DNA of 64,000 nt from Aureimonas glaciei (GCF_014643375.1 NZ_BMJJ01000008.1:213757-277756); one strand, 5' to 3'. Positions 54,037-62,790 are shown, counted from the stretch's first letter. A program made the numbers and translations. The notes: generated by a model from the letters alone, not told the origin.

Positions 54037-55503
54037 CTATGCCGGAATCCGGATCATCGCCCGCAATCCCCCGAGCTTGCTGTCGGACAACAGAATGTCC
54101 CCGCCATGGCTGCGGGCGATGTCGCGGGCGATGGCGAGGCCGAGGCCGGTGCCGCCCGCATCGATGTTGCGGGCGGTGTCGAGGCGCACGAAGGGCTTGA
54201 ACACCTCCTCGCGCTGATCGGCGGGAATGCCCGGCCCGTCGTCCTCCACCGTCACCGTGAGCCAGCGGCCCTCGTGCCGGCCGACGATGCGCACGCGGCC
54301 GGCATGGCGCAGGGCATTGGAGACGAGGTTGGTGATCAGGCGGGTGAAGGAATCCGGCCGCACCAGGATGCGCGGATCGCCGATCACTTCCGTCTCGACC
54401 TTCTTGTTCTTCAGCCGCGCCTCGGTGGCGAACTTGGCGAAGACGGGCTCCAGGTCGAGCTCGGCGACGTCCTCGCCTTGCTCGCCCTTGGCGAAGGCGA
54501 GATAGCCCTCGAGCATGCGCTGCATCTCGTCGACGTCGGAGTTCAGCTCGTCCTGATCCTCGCCTTCGCCGAGCAGAGCCAGCTGCAGCCGGAATCGCGT
54601 CAGGATCGTGCGCAGATCGTGGCTGACGCCGTTCAGCATCTGCGTGCGCTGCTCGATCTGCCGCTCGATGCGGTCGCGCATCTGGACGAAAGCGAGCGAG
54701 GCGCGCCGCACCTCGGAAGCGCCGCGCGGGCGAAAATCCTGCGGCATCGGCTGGCCCCGGCCAAACCCGTCGGCGGCTTCGGCGAGCGCCTGGATCGGGC
54801 GGATCTGGTTGCGCAGGAAGAGGATGGCGATGACGAGCAGCACCAGCGACGTCCCGACCATCCAAAGCAGGAAAATGTGGGTGTTCGACGCATAGGCGGA
54901 ATTGCGCCGGGCAAAGACCCGCAGAACATGGTCGGCGAGCTGGATGCGAATCTCGACCAGCCGCGAATTGCCGACGGTGTCTATCCAGAACGGCCGATTG
55001 ATCTGGTCGGTGATCTCTTCGCTGAGAATGCCGTCGAGAATGCTGAAGAAGGGCTTGGGCGCCGGCGCCGGCAGCGGCTCGGGCGGCAGGACGGCGATGT
55101 TGAGGTCGAGTTTTTCGCGCGCCATCCGCGTGACGGTGGCGAATTCGGGGTCCTGCGGATAGCTCTCGATCACGTCGATGATGCCGGCGATGTCGCGGAC
55201 CACGGCCGTCGACAACCGCTGGGTCACCGTCTGCCAGTGGCGCTCCATGAAGACGAAGGCGACGACCGACTGCAGCAGCACCATCGGCGCGATGATGATG
55301 ATCAGCGAGCGCGGATACAGGCCCTTGGGCATGTGCCGCGCCACCCAGCGCGGCACATGCCGCAGCGGGCCCCGCCAGATGTCCAGCCTCGGCGGCGCGG
55401 CGGGCCGAAGCCGGCGCGCCCAGGCGGGCAGCGGTGGGCGGGCGAGACGGGACAATGCTTTCCTCGTTCCCGCTCCCGGACGCATGCGCTCGAAGAGAGT
55501 CAT
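54037..55503 (-). CDS. EnvZ-like sensor histidine kinase
   Basis: A 488-residue kinase partnered with the upstream OmpR-type regulator. A ~60-residue cytoplasmic N-terminus (Arg/Pro-rich) precedes membrane helix 1 (residues ~63-87), a periplasmic sensor (88-208), helix 2 (209-230) and HAMP (~231-285). The phosphoacceptor is His-295 in NGVSHDLRTILTRFRLQL, where Ile replaces the usual Pro after RT. HATPase boxes are LITNLVSNALRHA, VEDDGPGIP, and GTGLGLAIARDI. Thirteen bases separate it from the regulator gene. Confidence 0.92.
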   Translation of the reverse strand: MTLFERMRPGAGTRKALSRLARPPLPAWARRLRPAAPPRLDIWRGPLRHVPRWVARHMPKGLYPRSLIIIIAPMVLLQSVVAFVFMERHWQTVTQRLSTAVVRDIAGIIDVIESYPQDPEFATVTRMAREKLDLNIAVLPPEPLPAPAPKPFFSILDGILSEEITDQINRPFWIDTVGNSRLVEIRIQLADHVLRVFARRNSAYASNTHIFLLWMVGTSLVLLVIAILFLRNQIRPIQALAEAADGFGRGQPMPQDFRPRGASEVRRASLAFVQMRDRIERQIEQRTQMLNGVSHDLRTILTRFRLQLALLGEGEDQDELNSDVDEMQRMLEGYLAFAKGEQGEDVAELDLEPVFAKFATEARLKNKKVETEVIGDPRILVRPDSFTRLITNLVSNALRHAGRVRIVGRHEGRWLTVTVEDDGPGIPADQREEVFKPFVRLDTARNIDAGGTGLGLAIARDIARSHGGDILLSDSKLGGLRAMIRIPA

Positions 55504-55516
55504 GGCAGGCGGGCGC

Positions 55517-56236
55517 TCAATCGACGTTCAGGCGGTAGCCGACACCGCGTACTGTCTGCAGCCAGAGCGGATTGGCCGGATCGCTCTCGATCTTGCGGCG
55601 CAGCCGATTGATCTGCACGTCGACGGTGCGCTCGCCGACCTCGGCCTCGTCGCCGAGAAGTTCCTGGCGCTGGATCGTCTCGCCGGCCTTCAGGGCGAAC
55701 TGCGCCATGATTTCCTGCTCGCGCTCGGTCAGCCGGATCATGTCGGCGCCGCGTTTCAGCTCCTTGCGGGCCAGGGAGAAGCTGAACGGCCCGAAGCGGA
55801 CGTTCTCGACCTTCAGGATCGGCGACGGCGTGCCGCGCTTCAGGATGTTGTTGATCCGCAGCAGCAGTTCGCGCGGGTCGAAGGGTTTTGACAGATAGTC
55901 GTCGGCGCCCGCTTCGAGGCCCTCGATCCGCTGTTCCGTGTCGGAGCGCGCGGTCAGCATCAGGATCGGCGTGTCGCGAAGCTGCGAGATGCTGCGCACG
56001 AGATCGAGGCCGCTTTCGCCGGGCATCATCACGTCGACTACCAGGAGGTCGAAGTCGAGCCCCCGCAGGATCCGGCGCGCCTCCGCCGCATCGGCGGCCA
56101 TGGAGACGCGAAAGCCGCGCTCGGACAGGAAGCGCGACAACAGGCTGCGGATGCGCCGGTCGTCATCGACGATCAGGAGATGCGGAGCGTCGTCGTCGAG
56201 GAAGGGGGCAGTCGTCGTCGCTTGACCTTCAATCAT
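55517..56236 (-). CDS. petR: OmpR-family response regulator (PetR-like)
   Basis: A 239-residue regulator with a receiver domain (phosphorylated Asp-68 in LLVVDVMMPG, acidic pair in LLIVDDDRR, Thr/Lys in MLTARS and YLSKPFD) and a winged-helix DNA-binding domain (LTEREQEIMAQFALKAGETIQRQELLG, ERTVDVQINRLRRKIE, VRGVGYRLN). The MarR-RR order with an EnvZ-like kinase resembles the alphaproteobacterial petPR set first described near the bc1 genes of Rhodobacter. Overlaps the MarR stop by eight bases. Confidence 0.88.
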   Translation of the reverse strand: MIEGQATTTAPFLDDDAPHLLIVDDDRRIRSLLSRFLSERGFRVSMAADAAEARRILRGLDFDLLVVDVMMPGESGLDLVRSISQLRDTPILMLTARSDTEQRIEGLEAGADDYLSKPFDPRELLLRINNILKRGTPSPILKVENVRFGPFSFSLARKELKRGADMIRLTEREQEIMAQFALKAGETIQRQELLGDEAEVGERTVDVQINRLRRKIESDPANPLWLQTVRGVGYRLNVD

Positions 56237-56795
56237 CGCCGGCTCCCCCGAGAATCCCCTGCTTGCGGAACCAGGCCGTGGTGGTATCGCGGTCCCCGGC
56301 CATCTCGCTCAAAAAGGAAATGACGGGCCGCGGATCGATGCTGCCGGCCGTCGCCAGGGCCGCCTCGATCCGCGCGGCCTGGGCGCGCGAAAGCTCCAGC
56401 GTCAGATCGCGGCCGAGACGGGTCGGGTAGAGGCGGCGTTGGCGGCGGTCCTCTTCGCCCGGCATCTGGCGGATGAAGTCCCCTTCGACGAGCTGGCGCA
56501 GCACCCGCGACAGCGACTGCTTGGTGATCTGCAGGAGGTCGAGAAGATCGGCGATCGTCATGCCCGGGGCCCGGTTGACGAAGTGCAGAACCCGGTGATG
56601 GGCCCGTCCGAAGCCGTATCGCTCCAGCACCAGATCGGCGTCGGCGGTAAATTCGCGGTAGGCGAAAAAGAACAGCTCGATGATCCGGAAATCGAGCTCG
56701 CCCCTGGTCTCCAGCCCCTGCGTCACGACCTCCTGGGGGGCCGGCCTGTCGGGCAGCGCGGGCGATGCGTGGCGATCAAGCACATTCAAATCCAT
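56229..56795 (-). CDS. petP: MarR-family transcriptional regulator (PetP-like)
   Basis: A 188-residue MarR protein, DNA-binding winged helix at about 65-140: FGRAHHRVLHFVNRAPGMTIADLLDLLQITKQSLSRVLRQLVEGDFIRQ, then the wing EEDRRQRRLYPT. The assignment to PetP is from gene order with the response regulator. ATG at 56795 gives the usual length; an ATG at 56810 is possible. It controls an unknown set of genes and probably its own operon; a small inverted repeat lies upstream. Confidence 0.88.
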   Translation of the reverse strand: MDLNVLDRHASPALPDRPAPQEVVTQGLETRGELDFRIIELFFFAYREFTADADLVLERYGFGRAHHRVLHFVNRAPGMTIADLLDLLQITKQSLSRVLRQLVEGDFIRQMPGEEDRRQRRLYPTRLGRDLTLELSRAQAARIEAALATAGSIDPRPVISFLSEMAGDRDTTTAWFRKQGILGGAGDD

Positions 56796-57256
56796 GGGAA
56801 AGGGGCACATCCATCGAAAAAGGGGAATCCGTCGAAGAGGGGCCCCTCGGTCAAGAGACGACCCATCCGGCAGAAGAAAGATCAGAAAATGGCAGACGCA
56901 TGGAACGGCTCGTCTTCGAAGGGCTGGGGGAAAATAGGTCAGCACCGTTGACGTAATTTCCCTCTATTGTTACACCTCTCCTGCGCCGAGGGAACAGGGC
57001 CACCCGCAAGGATGATCCCTCTCCCGTTGCAAGACGCGGGATACCACCCTTGGTCCCCCCGCAGCACGACAGTCTTTCGGCCGCGGGGCAACGGGGCGGC
57101 GTTCGTCGAGGATGGCCGGATTTTTCCGCCGAGGGCGGTGACAGCGTGGCGCCTGTCGCTGCAGGCGGGTTTGACGGGCTGACGCGATGCGGTGACAATC
57201 CGCGACGCGTGACGGTTTGGACTTCAGAGGAGGGGCGCCGGCGGCGCCAAGAAAGC
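56796..57256. promoter_or_regulatory. Divergent control region of petP and ilvE
   Basis: 461 bases with no convincing gene. At about 56939-56954 the imperfect inverted repeat gtcagcaccgttgac could bind the MarR protein. TTGACG (56950-56955) followed after 16 bases by TTACAC is a candidate promoter toward ilvE. Near ilvE, gaggagg lies too far upstream (about 23 bases) and is separated by a ggcgcc hairpin that could affect translation. Confidence 0.35.
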
Positions 57257-58147
57257 ATGAGCACAGTTCCCTTCGATCAAATGGACGGGCAGATCTGGTT
57301 CAACGGCGAGTTCGTGCCCTGGCGTGACGCCAAGGTCCACGTGCTGACGCATGGTCTACACTATGCGAGCGCGGTGTTCGAAGGCGAGCGCGCCTATGGC
57401 GGCGAGATCTTCAAGCTGCGCGCCCATACCGATCGGCTGATCGAATCCGGACGCCTGCTGGGCTTCAAGATCCCCTACAGCGCCGACGAAATCGATTCCG
57501 CCTGCAACGAGCTGCTGCGGCGCCAGGGCTTTGCTGACGCCTATGTCCGCCCGATCGCCTGGCGCGGCAGCGAGATGATGGGCGTGTCGGCGCAGAACAA
57601 CCGCATCAACGTCGCCATCGCGATCTGGCAGTGGCCGAGCTACTTCAACCCGGAACAGCGGATGAAGGGCATCCGGCTCGACATGGCCGAGTACCGGCGT
57701 CCGGATCCGCGCACCGCGCCCTCCAAGGCGAAGGCCAGCGGTCTCTACATGATCTGCACCATTTCCAAGCATGCCGCCGAGGCGAAGGGCTATGCCGACG
57801 CGCTGATGCTGGACTGGCGCGGCCATGTCGCCGAGGCGACCGGCGCCAACGTCTTCTTCGTGAAGGACGGCGTCATCCACACGCCCGATCCCGACTGTTT
57901 TCTCGACGGCATCACCCGCCGCACCGTCATCGACCTCGCCAAGCGGCGCGGCTACGAGGTGCAGGTGCGCACGATCCTGCCGGAGGAATTGGAGAGCTTC
58001 ACGGAGTGCTTCCTGTGCGGCACGGCGGCGGAAGTCACGCCGGTCGCCGAGATCGGCCCCTACAGCTTCACACCGGGCGATATCAGCCGGCAGCTGGTCG
58101 CCGACTATGCGGCCGAGGTGCAGCCGAAGCGGGCCGCCGCGGAGTGA
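57257..58147 (+). CDS. ilvE: Branched-chain amino acid aminotransferase
   Basis: A 296-residue class IV PLP aminotransferase interconverting Leu/Ile/Val and their 2-oxo acids. Conserved pieces: QIWFNGEFVPWRDAKVHVLTHGLHYASAVFEGERAY, the PLP-lysine region SKAKASGLYMICTISKHAAEAKGYADALMLD and the class signature EATGANVFFVKDG; CFLCGTAAEVTPVAEIG. ATG at 57257; a GTG at 57209 would add sixteen residues. Its stop overlaps the next start as GTGA. Confidence 0.95.
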   Translation: MSTVPFDQMDGQIWFNGEFVPWRDAKVHVLTHGLHYASAVFEGERAYGGEIFKLRAHTDRLIESGRLLGFKIPYSADEIDSACNELLRRQGFADAYVRPIAWRGSEMMGVSAQNNRINVAIAIWQWPSYFNPEQRMKGIRLDMAEYRRPDPRTAPSKAKASGLYMICTISKHAAEAKGYADALMLDWRGHVAEATGANVFFVKDGVIHTPDPDCFLDGITRRTVIDLAKRRGYEVQVRTILPEELESFTECFLCGTAAEVTPVAEIGPYSFTPGDISRQLVADYAAEVQPKRAAAE

Positions 58148-58836
58148 GCGGCGGCGCATCGGGGTCGGCGCCTGGCGGCAGTGCGCCAAGCGGGGAGGGC
58201 GCGCTGGCGATCCAGATCGTGCCGGTCACGCCCTTCCAGCAGAACTGCTGCCTGTTGTTCGATGAGGACACGCTGGCCGGCGTCGTCGTCGATCCCGGCG
58301 GCGATGTCGACCGGATCCTGGCGGCGATCGCGGATGCCGGCATCCGCGTCGAGGCGATCTGGCTGACGCATGGCCATCTCGACCATGCCGGCGGTGCCAT
58401 GGCACTGAAGGAGGCGCTCGGCGTGCCGATCGTGGGGCCGCACATCGCCGACCGCGGCCTGCTTGAGAACATCGAGCGGCAGGCGGCGATGTACGGCGTC
58501 GGCGGCGGCTTTCGCAACGCCTATCCCGACACCTGGCTCGGCGACGGCGACTCCGTCTCCTTCGGCTCGCACCGTTTCCAGGTCCTGCACTGTCCGGGCC
58601 ATGCACCCGGCCATGTCGTCTTCTACAACCGCGCAACGCGCTTTCTGCATGCCGGCGACGTCTTGTTCCAGGGATCGGTCGGGCGCACCGACCTGCCCGG
58701 CGGCGACCATGCGGCGCTGATCGCGTCGATCAAGGAAAAGCTGCTGCCGCTCGGCGACGACGTCACCTTCGTCTGCGGCCACGGTCCCGGCAGCACGCTC
58801 GGCGAGGAACGGCTGCACAACCCCTATCTCGTCTGA
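58144..58836 (+). CDS. Metallo-beta-lactamase-fold hydrolase (glyoxalase II-like)
   Basis: A 230-residue zinc hydrolase. The metal ligands are in THGHLDHAGG, the third His in LHCPGHAPGHVVFY and the bridging Asp in FLHAGDVLF; FVCGHGPGSTLGEE supplies the final His. It resembles the YcbL-type small glyoxalase II-like proteins. GTG start inside the ilvE stop suggests coupling, although the first ~20 residues (Gly/Ser/Ala-rich) look disordered. Confidence 0.9.
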   Translation: MSGGASGSAPGGSAPSGEGALAIQIVPVTPFQQNCCLLFDEDTLAGVVVDPGGDVDRILAAIADAGIRVEAIWLTHGHLDHAGGAMALKEALGVPIVGPHIADRGLLENIERQAAMYGVGGGFRNAYPDTWLGDGDSVSFGSHRFQVLHCPGHAPGHVVFYNRATRFLHAGDVLFQGSVGRTDLPGGDHAALIASIKEKLLPLGDDVTFVCGHGPGSTLGEERLHNPYLV

Positions 58837-58845
58837 CCAACCGGT

Positions 58846-58925
58846 CCGGCGCCACGGCCTTTCAAGGCGGTGGCGCGGTGTCCGTCTTTCCGTCGCGGGC
58901 CTTCACGGCCGCGACAGGAGAGGCC
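58846..58925. terminator. Strong hairpins between convergent genes
   Basis: gcgccac...gtggcgc (from about 58852, closing an inner gcc/ggc stem) and gtcgcgg...ccgcgac (about 58894-58917) are near-perfect stems. No long T-run follows on either strand, so termination by them is a guess. Confidence 0.35.
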
Positions 58926-58942
58926 GATCGCGGCGGCGGGTG

Positions 58943-59827
58943 TCAGGGATTGCAGAACCGGACGCGGCCGCCCTTGGCGACATAGGTGCCGAGCGCCGGG
59001 TCGAAGCTGCGGTAAGAAGCGCTGCAATGGCGCAGCCAAGCGTTCGACCAGGGCTGCAGATCATGGCGCCGGTGGCGGCTCGCGGAATAGCCGGGGCCGA
59101 CACGGATGATCTTGCTGCCGCCGACATAGGCAACATCGATCCCGTTCCGGCCGGCTGAGCGTCTGTCCAGGCGGTCGGTCGAGACGTCGATCCATTTGGG
59201 TCCGGAGGGGTAGATCCCGGCTGTCGAAAAGGAGGACGTCTCGGAAAAGGGACCGTCCCCGAGATAGATGAAGCTGTCGTCGTCCACCGTTCGCGACGAC
59301 GAGTTCCACGAGCGGTGGACGGGCGCGATCTCGGTGCCGTACTGATGGTCGTAGCGGGGCAGCGGGGTGTAGGGGCGACCCTGGCCGCGCCGATAGTCGT
59401 CGCGATCATGCCGGCCCCTGCGCCGGTCATGGTCGCGAAACCGGGTCTCGCGATCCCGCCAGCCGCGATCGCGGTGCGCAAAGCCGTCGCGCCGGTACGA
59501 ACGGTCGTGGTGCCACGCATTGCTGCCGTTCTGATAGGCGAAGGGGTGGTGCCAGTCGCGCCGGTGTCCGGACCTGTCGCGGGACCCGTTGTCGCGCCGA
59601 TAACCCGACGCGCCGCGGCGTCCGTCGGCATGATGCCGGCCCCGCGCCTGGCCATGGCGGGCGGCATGGCCGCGGTAGGGCAAGCCACGATAGTCGGCGC
59701 CACGGTGGTGAGAGGAAGCGCGGGCGCCGCCGTCGCGGGCGAAAGCCTCGTTCACGTAGCCGCCGAAAAAGCCGAAGAGACAGGCAAGGAGCAGCAGGGC
59801 TATGGGATGAAGTCGATGGGGGCGCAT
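58943..59827 (-). CDS. BA14K-family-like exported protein
   Basis: A 294-residue secreted protein. The N-terminus MRPHRLHPIALLLLACLFGFFGGYVNEAFA is a signal peptide or anchor. The long middle is extremely rich in Arg, His, Asp, Gly and Tyr (RGRHHADGRRG, RDHDRRRGRHDRDDYRRG). A folded C-terminal part ends in a BA14K-like motif, WLRHCSASYRSFDPALGTYVAKGGRVRFC, with two Cys. BA14K was named from an immunoreactive Brucella protein with lectin-like properties. Length is roughly twice that of typical BA14K proteins. Downstream of csp, on the same strand. Confidence 0.75.
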   Translation of the reverse strand: MRPHRLHPIALLLLACLFGFFGGYVNEAFARDGGARASSHHRGADYRGLPYRGHAARHGQARGRHHADGRRGASGYRRDNGSRDRSGHRRDWHHPFAYQNGSNAWHHDRSYRRDGFAHRDRGWRDRETRFRDHDRRRGRHDRDDYRRGQGRPYTPLPRYDHQYGTEIAPVHRSWNSSSRTVDDDSFIYLGDGPFSETSSFSTAGIYPSGPKWIDVSTDRLDRRSAGRNGIDVAYVGGSKIIRVGPGYSASRHRRHDLQPWSNAWLRHCSASYRSFDPALGTYVAKGGRVRFCNP

Positions 59828-60154
59828 GTCGATCTCCCTGATGCCCTTGCCTGGGCCGCGGCCACGTCGTGCCGGCGCGCTCCCTTCAGGATAGGGGAGG
59901 TGGGGCATTCGGGAACAGCGGTTTGTGTCGCCAGTCGCCAGAAATTGGCGTTAGCGTTACCGCGCGTCCGGTCGGGACGCGGCCGCGCCGGCATCGGCCC
60001 GCCGCAACTGCACGGTGCAAACGACCTGCGCCAGCCTTGGACCTGCGCCGGCGTTAGACCTGCGCCGGCGTTAGACCTGCGCCGGCCTAGGACCGGCAGG
60101 CGCAAGCTTGCCCGGAAGGCGCGTTCGGAAGGGCCGTAGGGCGCTCGCGAAAGA
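59828..60154. other. Intergenic region between the BA14K gene and csp
   Basis: 327 bases between the BA14K start and the csp stop, including the 17-base tandem array listed separately. Downstream of csp no strong terminator is seen; the BA14K promoter must lie in the left part. No protein frame convinces. Confidence 0.5.
60024..60091. repeat. Tandem array of four 17-base repeats
   Basis: Four abutting units begin acctgcgcc: 60024-60040, 60041-60057, 60058-60074 and 60075-60091. Units 2 and 3 are identical; the first and last diverge in their second half. The period is not a multiple of three and no protein crosses it. Downstream of csp. Confidence 0.9.
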
Positions 60155-60370
60155 TCAGTCGGCGGCTTCGAGATTCACCGCCTTCGGCCCTTTGCCACGC
60201 TTGTCCGGCTCGGTCTCGTAGGAGACCTTCTGGTTTTCGACCAGCCCGTTCAGGCCGGAGGCCTGGACCGCCGAGATGTGGACGAAGATGTCGGCGCCCC
60301 CATTGTCGGGCTTGATGAAGCCGAAACCCTTTTCGGTGTTGAAGAATTTGACGGTGCCAGTCTGTGCCAT
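60155..60370 (-). CDS. Cold-shock protein (CspA family), copy 1
   Basis: A 71-residue CspA-type nucleic-acid chaperone, [36 protein letters not shown], with RNP1 KGFGFI and RNP2 DIFVH. A GGAACAGGGA site precedes the ATG. A long upstream region (over 300 bases to the next gene) could contain a temperature-sensing 5' untranslated region, as in other csp genes. Not to be confused with the second copy at 61550. Confidence 0.95.
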   Translation of the reverse strand: MAQTGTVKFFNTEKGFGFIKPDNGGADIFVHISAVQASGLNGLVENQKVSYETEPDKRGKGPKAVNLEAAD

Positions 60371-60693
60371 TGCTATTCCCTGTTCCTTGGCGGTTCGGTG
60401 CGCCGATAGTCTGCGGCAGGCAACTCTCGAACTGCAAGGATTGAACTGCAGGGAATGGAACTATCGACGGCTTGGAGTGCCCCGCGCCGCCCGGGTAATA
60501 AGCGTTCCCGATCCGTCATCCGCCCAGTCACATTGTGTCCACGAAATTGCCCGAACATTTTTTCCATGCTATCGCCGGCTGACGATTGCAAGTGAAAGTT
60601 TCGTTGAAGGCTTCACATTTCGTTACGGAACCCTAGGGCCAAGCCTTGTTAAGGGCTGCTGATGTTCCGGCCAGCGAAGATGAACGGACCCCC
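60371..60693. other. Divergent intergenic region between csp and pcp-like gene
   Basis: 323 bases with promoters of both genes. The csp side may contain a long leader. ggaac followed by 16 bases and gtta (from about 60628) resembles, with short spacing, an EcfG promoter for the pcp-like gene. Confidence 0.4.
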
Positions 60694-61344
60694 ATGACAA
60701 TTCTCGTTGTCGGCTTTTCCAGCTTTCCTGACGCGCCCGTCAATCCGACGGAACAGCTCGTCCAGTCGCTGGAGGGCTCCTCGACGGCCGGCGGCGAGGC
60801 TATTCTGTCCTGTCTTCTGCCGGTCGACTGGGAGCGGAGCTGGCCTCTGCTGCGCCAGGCGATCGAGGCGCACCGGCCGCACAGCGTTCTCGTCTTCGGG
60901 TTGCATTCCGGCGCCGGGCGGCTGCGCTTCGAACTGACCGGCCACAATGGGCGCGAGCTCGGCCGGGCCGATGCCGTCGGCGGGTTCCCCTCAGGCCCCC
61001 AGGTGACGGAAGGGCCCGAGACCCTGGCGGCCCGACTGCCGCTGACCCGCATGGCGGCCTCGCTGCGCGAGGCCGGCGTCGACTTCGAGTACTCCCGCGA
61101 CGCCGGACGCTATCTCTGCAACGACACGCTCTACCGTCTCTGCCGCCACGCCGCGGCGCTCGGCGTCGAGCGCTACGGCTTCATCCACACGCCGCTGACC
61201 GACGGCGTCGTCGAAGCCTATCTCGCGGCAAACGTCATGCCGATCTTCTGCCACACCATTTCGGACGAGAGCCTGCGCTGCGCCGCCCTGGCGCTCTGCG
61301 AAACGCTCTCGCCCGCGGAGAGCGCCGCTGCACCTGCCGTGTGA
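60694..61344 (+). CDS. Pyroglutamyl-peptidase I-like protein (family C15)
   Basis: A 216-residue protein of the Pcp fold, ILVVGFSSFPDAPVNPTEQLVQSL at the N-terminus. The catalytic triad positions appear occupied: Glu in GAGRLRFELTGHN, Cys in SRDAGRYLCNDTLYRL and His in YGFIHTPL. It would remove N-terminal pyroglutamate from peptides. Identity to well-studied enzymes looks moderate. ATG 60694 has ggacc upstream; the in-frame ATG at 60646 is possible. Confidence 0.85.
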   Translation: MTILVVGFSSFPDAPVNPTEQLVQSLEGSSTAGGEAILSCLLPVDWERSWPLLRQAIEAHRPHSVLVFGLHSGAGRLRFELTGHNGRELGRADAVGGFPSGPQVTEGPETLAARLPLTRMAASLREAGVDFEYSRDAGRYLCNDTLYRLCRHAAALGVERYGFIHTPLTDGVVEAYLAANVMPIFCHTISDESLRCAALALCETLSPAESAAAPAV

Positions 61345-61464
61345 GGCGCCGGGCGGCCCGGCTGGCTGCCCTTGCAGGTTGGGCCGGTCGTCGCGCCCAA
61401 GCCGCAGCTCCTGGCCCGGCGCGTTCGGGCGTTGATGGGCCGCGGCCATCCCGTTACACGACGC

Positions 61465-61494
61465 AAAAAGGGCTCGCCTCGCGGCAAGCCCTTT
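61465..61494 (-). terminator. Rho-independent terminator of csp copy 2
   Basis: On the minus strand aaagggct pairs with agcccttt around an inner stem, then five T follow. It is 55 bases past the csp stop. Confidence 0.78.
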
Positions 61495-61549
61495 GCATTG
61501 TTCAAGCCCGGTGGGCTCAAGGCGGCGTACTGCCGCCCGGCGCGAAAAC

Positions 61550-61762
61550 TTAGGCGCGCTGGACGTTGACGGCCTTCGGGCCCTTGCCGCGGGTGTCGGG
61601 CTCGACGTCGAAGGTGATCTTCGCGCCGTCCTCGATCGAGGACATGCCGGCGCGCTCGAGCGCGGTGACGTGCAGGAAGACGTCCTTCGCGCCGCCGTCC
61701 GGGGTGACGAAGCCGAAGCCCTTGGAGGCATTGAAGAACTTGACGGTGCCGGTCTGGCTCAT
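61550..61762 (-). CDS. Cold-shock protein (CspA family), copy 2
   Basis: A 70-residue cold-shock domain, [39 protein letters not shown]1 KGFGFV and RNP2 DVFLH. It is about 60% identical to copy 1 by eye and ends in the same PKAVNVQRA tail. aaaggg lies upstream of the ATG. The dense intergenic region upstream could hold a thermosensitive leader. Confidence 0.95.
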   Translation of the reverse strand: MSQTGTVKFFNASKGFGFVTPDGGAKDVFLHVTALERAGMSSIEDGAKITFDVEPDTRGKGPKAVNVQRA

Positions 61763-62415
61763 GGAATTACCCTTTCAGTGTCCGATCGTGGCGGCCGTGG
61801 CCTTCCGATCGGCCCGGAAGACGCCCTGGCGGTGCGGCTTCCGAACAAAATTGACGCCCTCCGGAGGAGGACATCGGCGGTTTCGGAAGTTCACGTCGTA
61901 TCGGCGAAAGGGTCGAAGTCGTGCAGTGGCCGGTTGCGGAGAGCCCGAAATCGGCTGGTCCGCGGGGACACCCACGGCAGGGAACGTCTAACCAGTCTCC
62001 GGGTCAGCAAATGCCCGAACGACTTTTGATATGGCAGGCAACGCGCAGGGACGCAAGAGTGCCGGCCCGGCGGCATGTGCTGCAGTGCAACGTATGCTGG
62101 CGGCGATGACCGGCGACCGCGGGCCGGACTGGCAATGCCGGGATCCGTTCGGAGAGGCGACGATCGGTCGGCTGCGTTCGCCTTCTCCCCTCTGTCTCTG
62201 CGACAACTCTCCAAGATAGGCGGGCGCCCGCGTAGAGAGGTCCACCGCGCGGACAAGAACTGATTCCTCAACAATATCATCACGATGATGTCAGGGGCCT
62301 TTAGCCGGTTAGCGGATTTCCGGGGAACGATGCAGGAGGCGGGCGGTTGTGCTTCCATACTCCGCGAGACGGAGCCCAGCCGGTCCAGCCGGCGTCCCCC
62401 ATCAAGGAATTCAAG
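61763..62415. other. Long intergenic region
   Basis: 653 bases between csp copy 2 and the Thr/Gly-rich gene. The left part should hold the csp promoter/leader. The right part holds the EcfG-like promoter at 62324-62348. Short frames in it have no ribosome site and no family resemblance. I see no tRNA or known riboswitch. Confidence 0.5.
62324..62348 (+). promoter_or_regulatory. EcfG-type general-stress promoter candidate
   Basis: GGAAC at 62324-62328, then 16 bases, then GGTT (62345-62348), against consensus GGAAC-N16/17-CGTT. The start of transcription would fall near 62355, giving a ~60-base leader for the exported Thr/Gly-rich protein. Confidence 0.45.
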
Positions 62416-62790
62416 ATGAAGAAGATCATTCTCGCCGCCGGCCTGTCGCTCATGAGCACCGTTGCCTTCGCCCAGACCACGACCCAGGGCACGACCGGTG
62501 CCAATGAAGCGATGGGCACCTCGCCGAACGGCGTCGACTCCACGACCGTCAACGGCCAGGGCACCGGCGCCGGCACCGACGCCAACGGCAACATCATCCC
62601 GATGCAGAACGGCATGGCGTCCGACGACAACATGACCACCGGCAGCATGACCACCGACGGTGGCGCCGCCGACAAGAAGGACGCGCCGCTGACCGGTGCA
62701 AACGTTTCGTCGGGTACGGCCCCAGGTGGTGTCGATTCCGCGACGACGACCGGCCAGGGCACGGGTTCGGGCACCAGCACCGCCCAGTAA
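62416..62790 (+). CDS. Small exported Thr/Gly-rich protein with internal duplication
   Basis: A 124-residue protein. The signal peptide is MKKIILAAGLSLMSTVAFAQ. The mature chain is rich in Thr, Gly, Asn, Ala and Asp. Two 28-residue blocks (27-54 and 93-120) are 19/28 identical, each starting TGAN and ending GQGTG-x-GT. It has no Cys and would be secreted or periplasmic, likely disordered. Not assigned to a named family. Own terminator and likely stress promoter. Confidence 0.8.
   Translation: MKKIILAAGLSLMSTVAFAQTTTQGTTGANEAMGTSPNGVDSTTVNGQGTGAGTDANGNIIPMQNGMASDDNMTTGSMTTDGGAADKKDAPLTGANVSSGTAPGGVDSATTTGQGTGSGTSTAQ

Noticed and set aside
60628..60652. EcfG promoter for the pcp-like gene
   Set aside because: GGAAC is followed by GTT one base too early for the consensus spacing.
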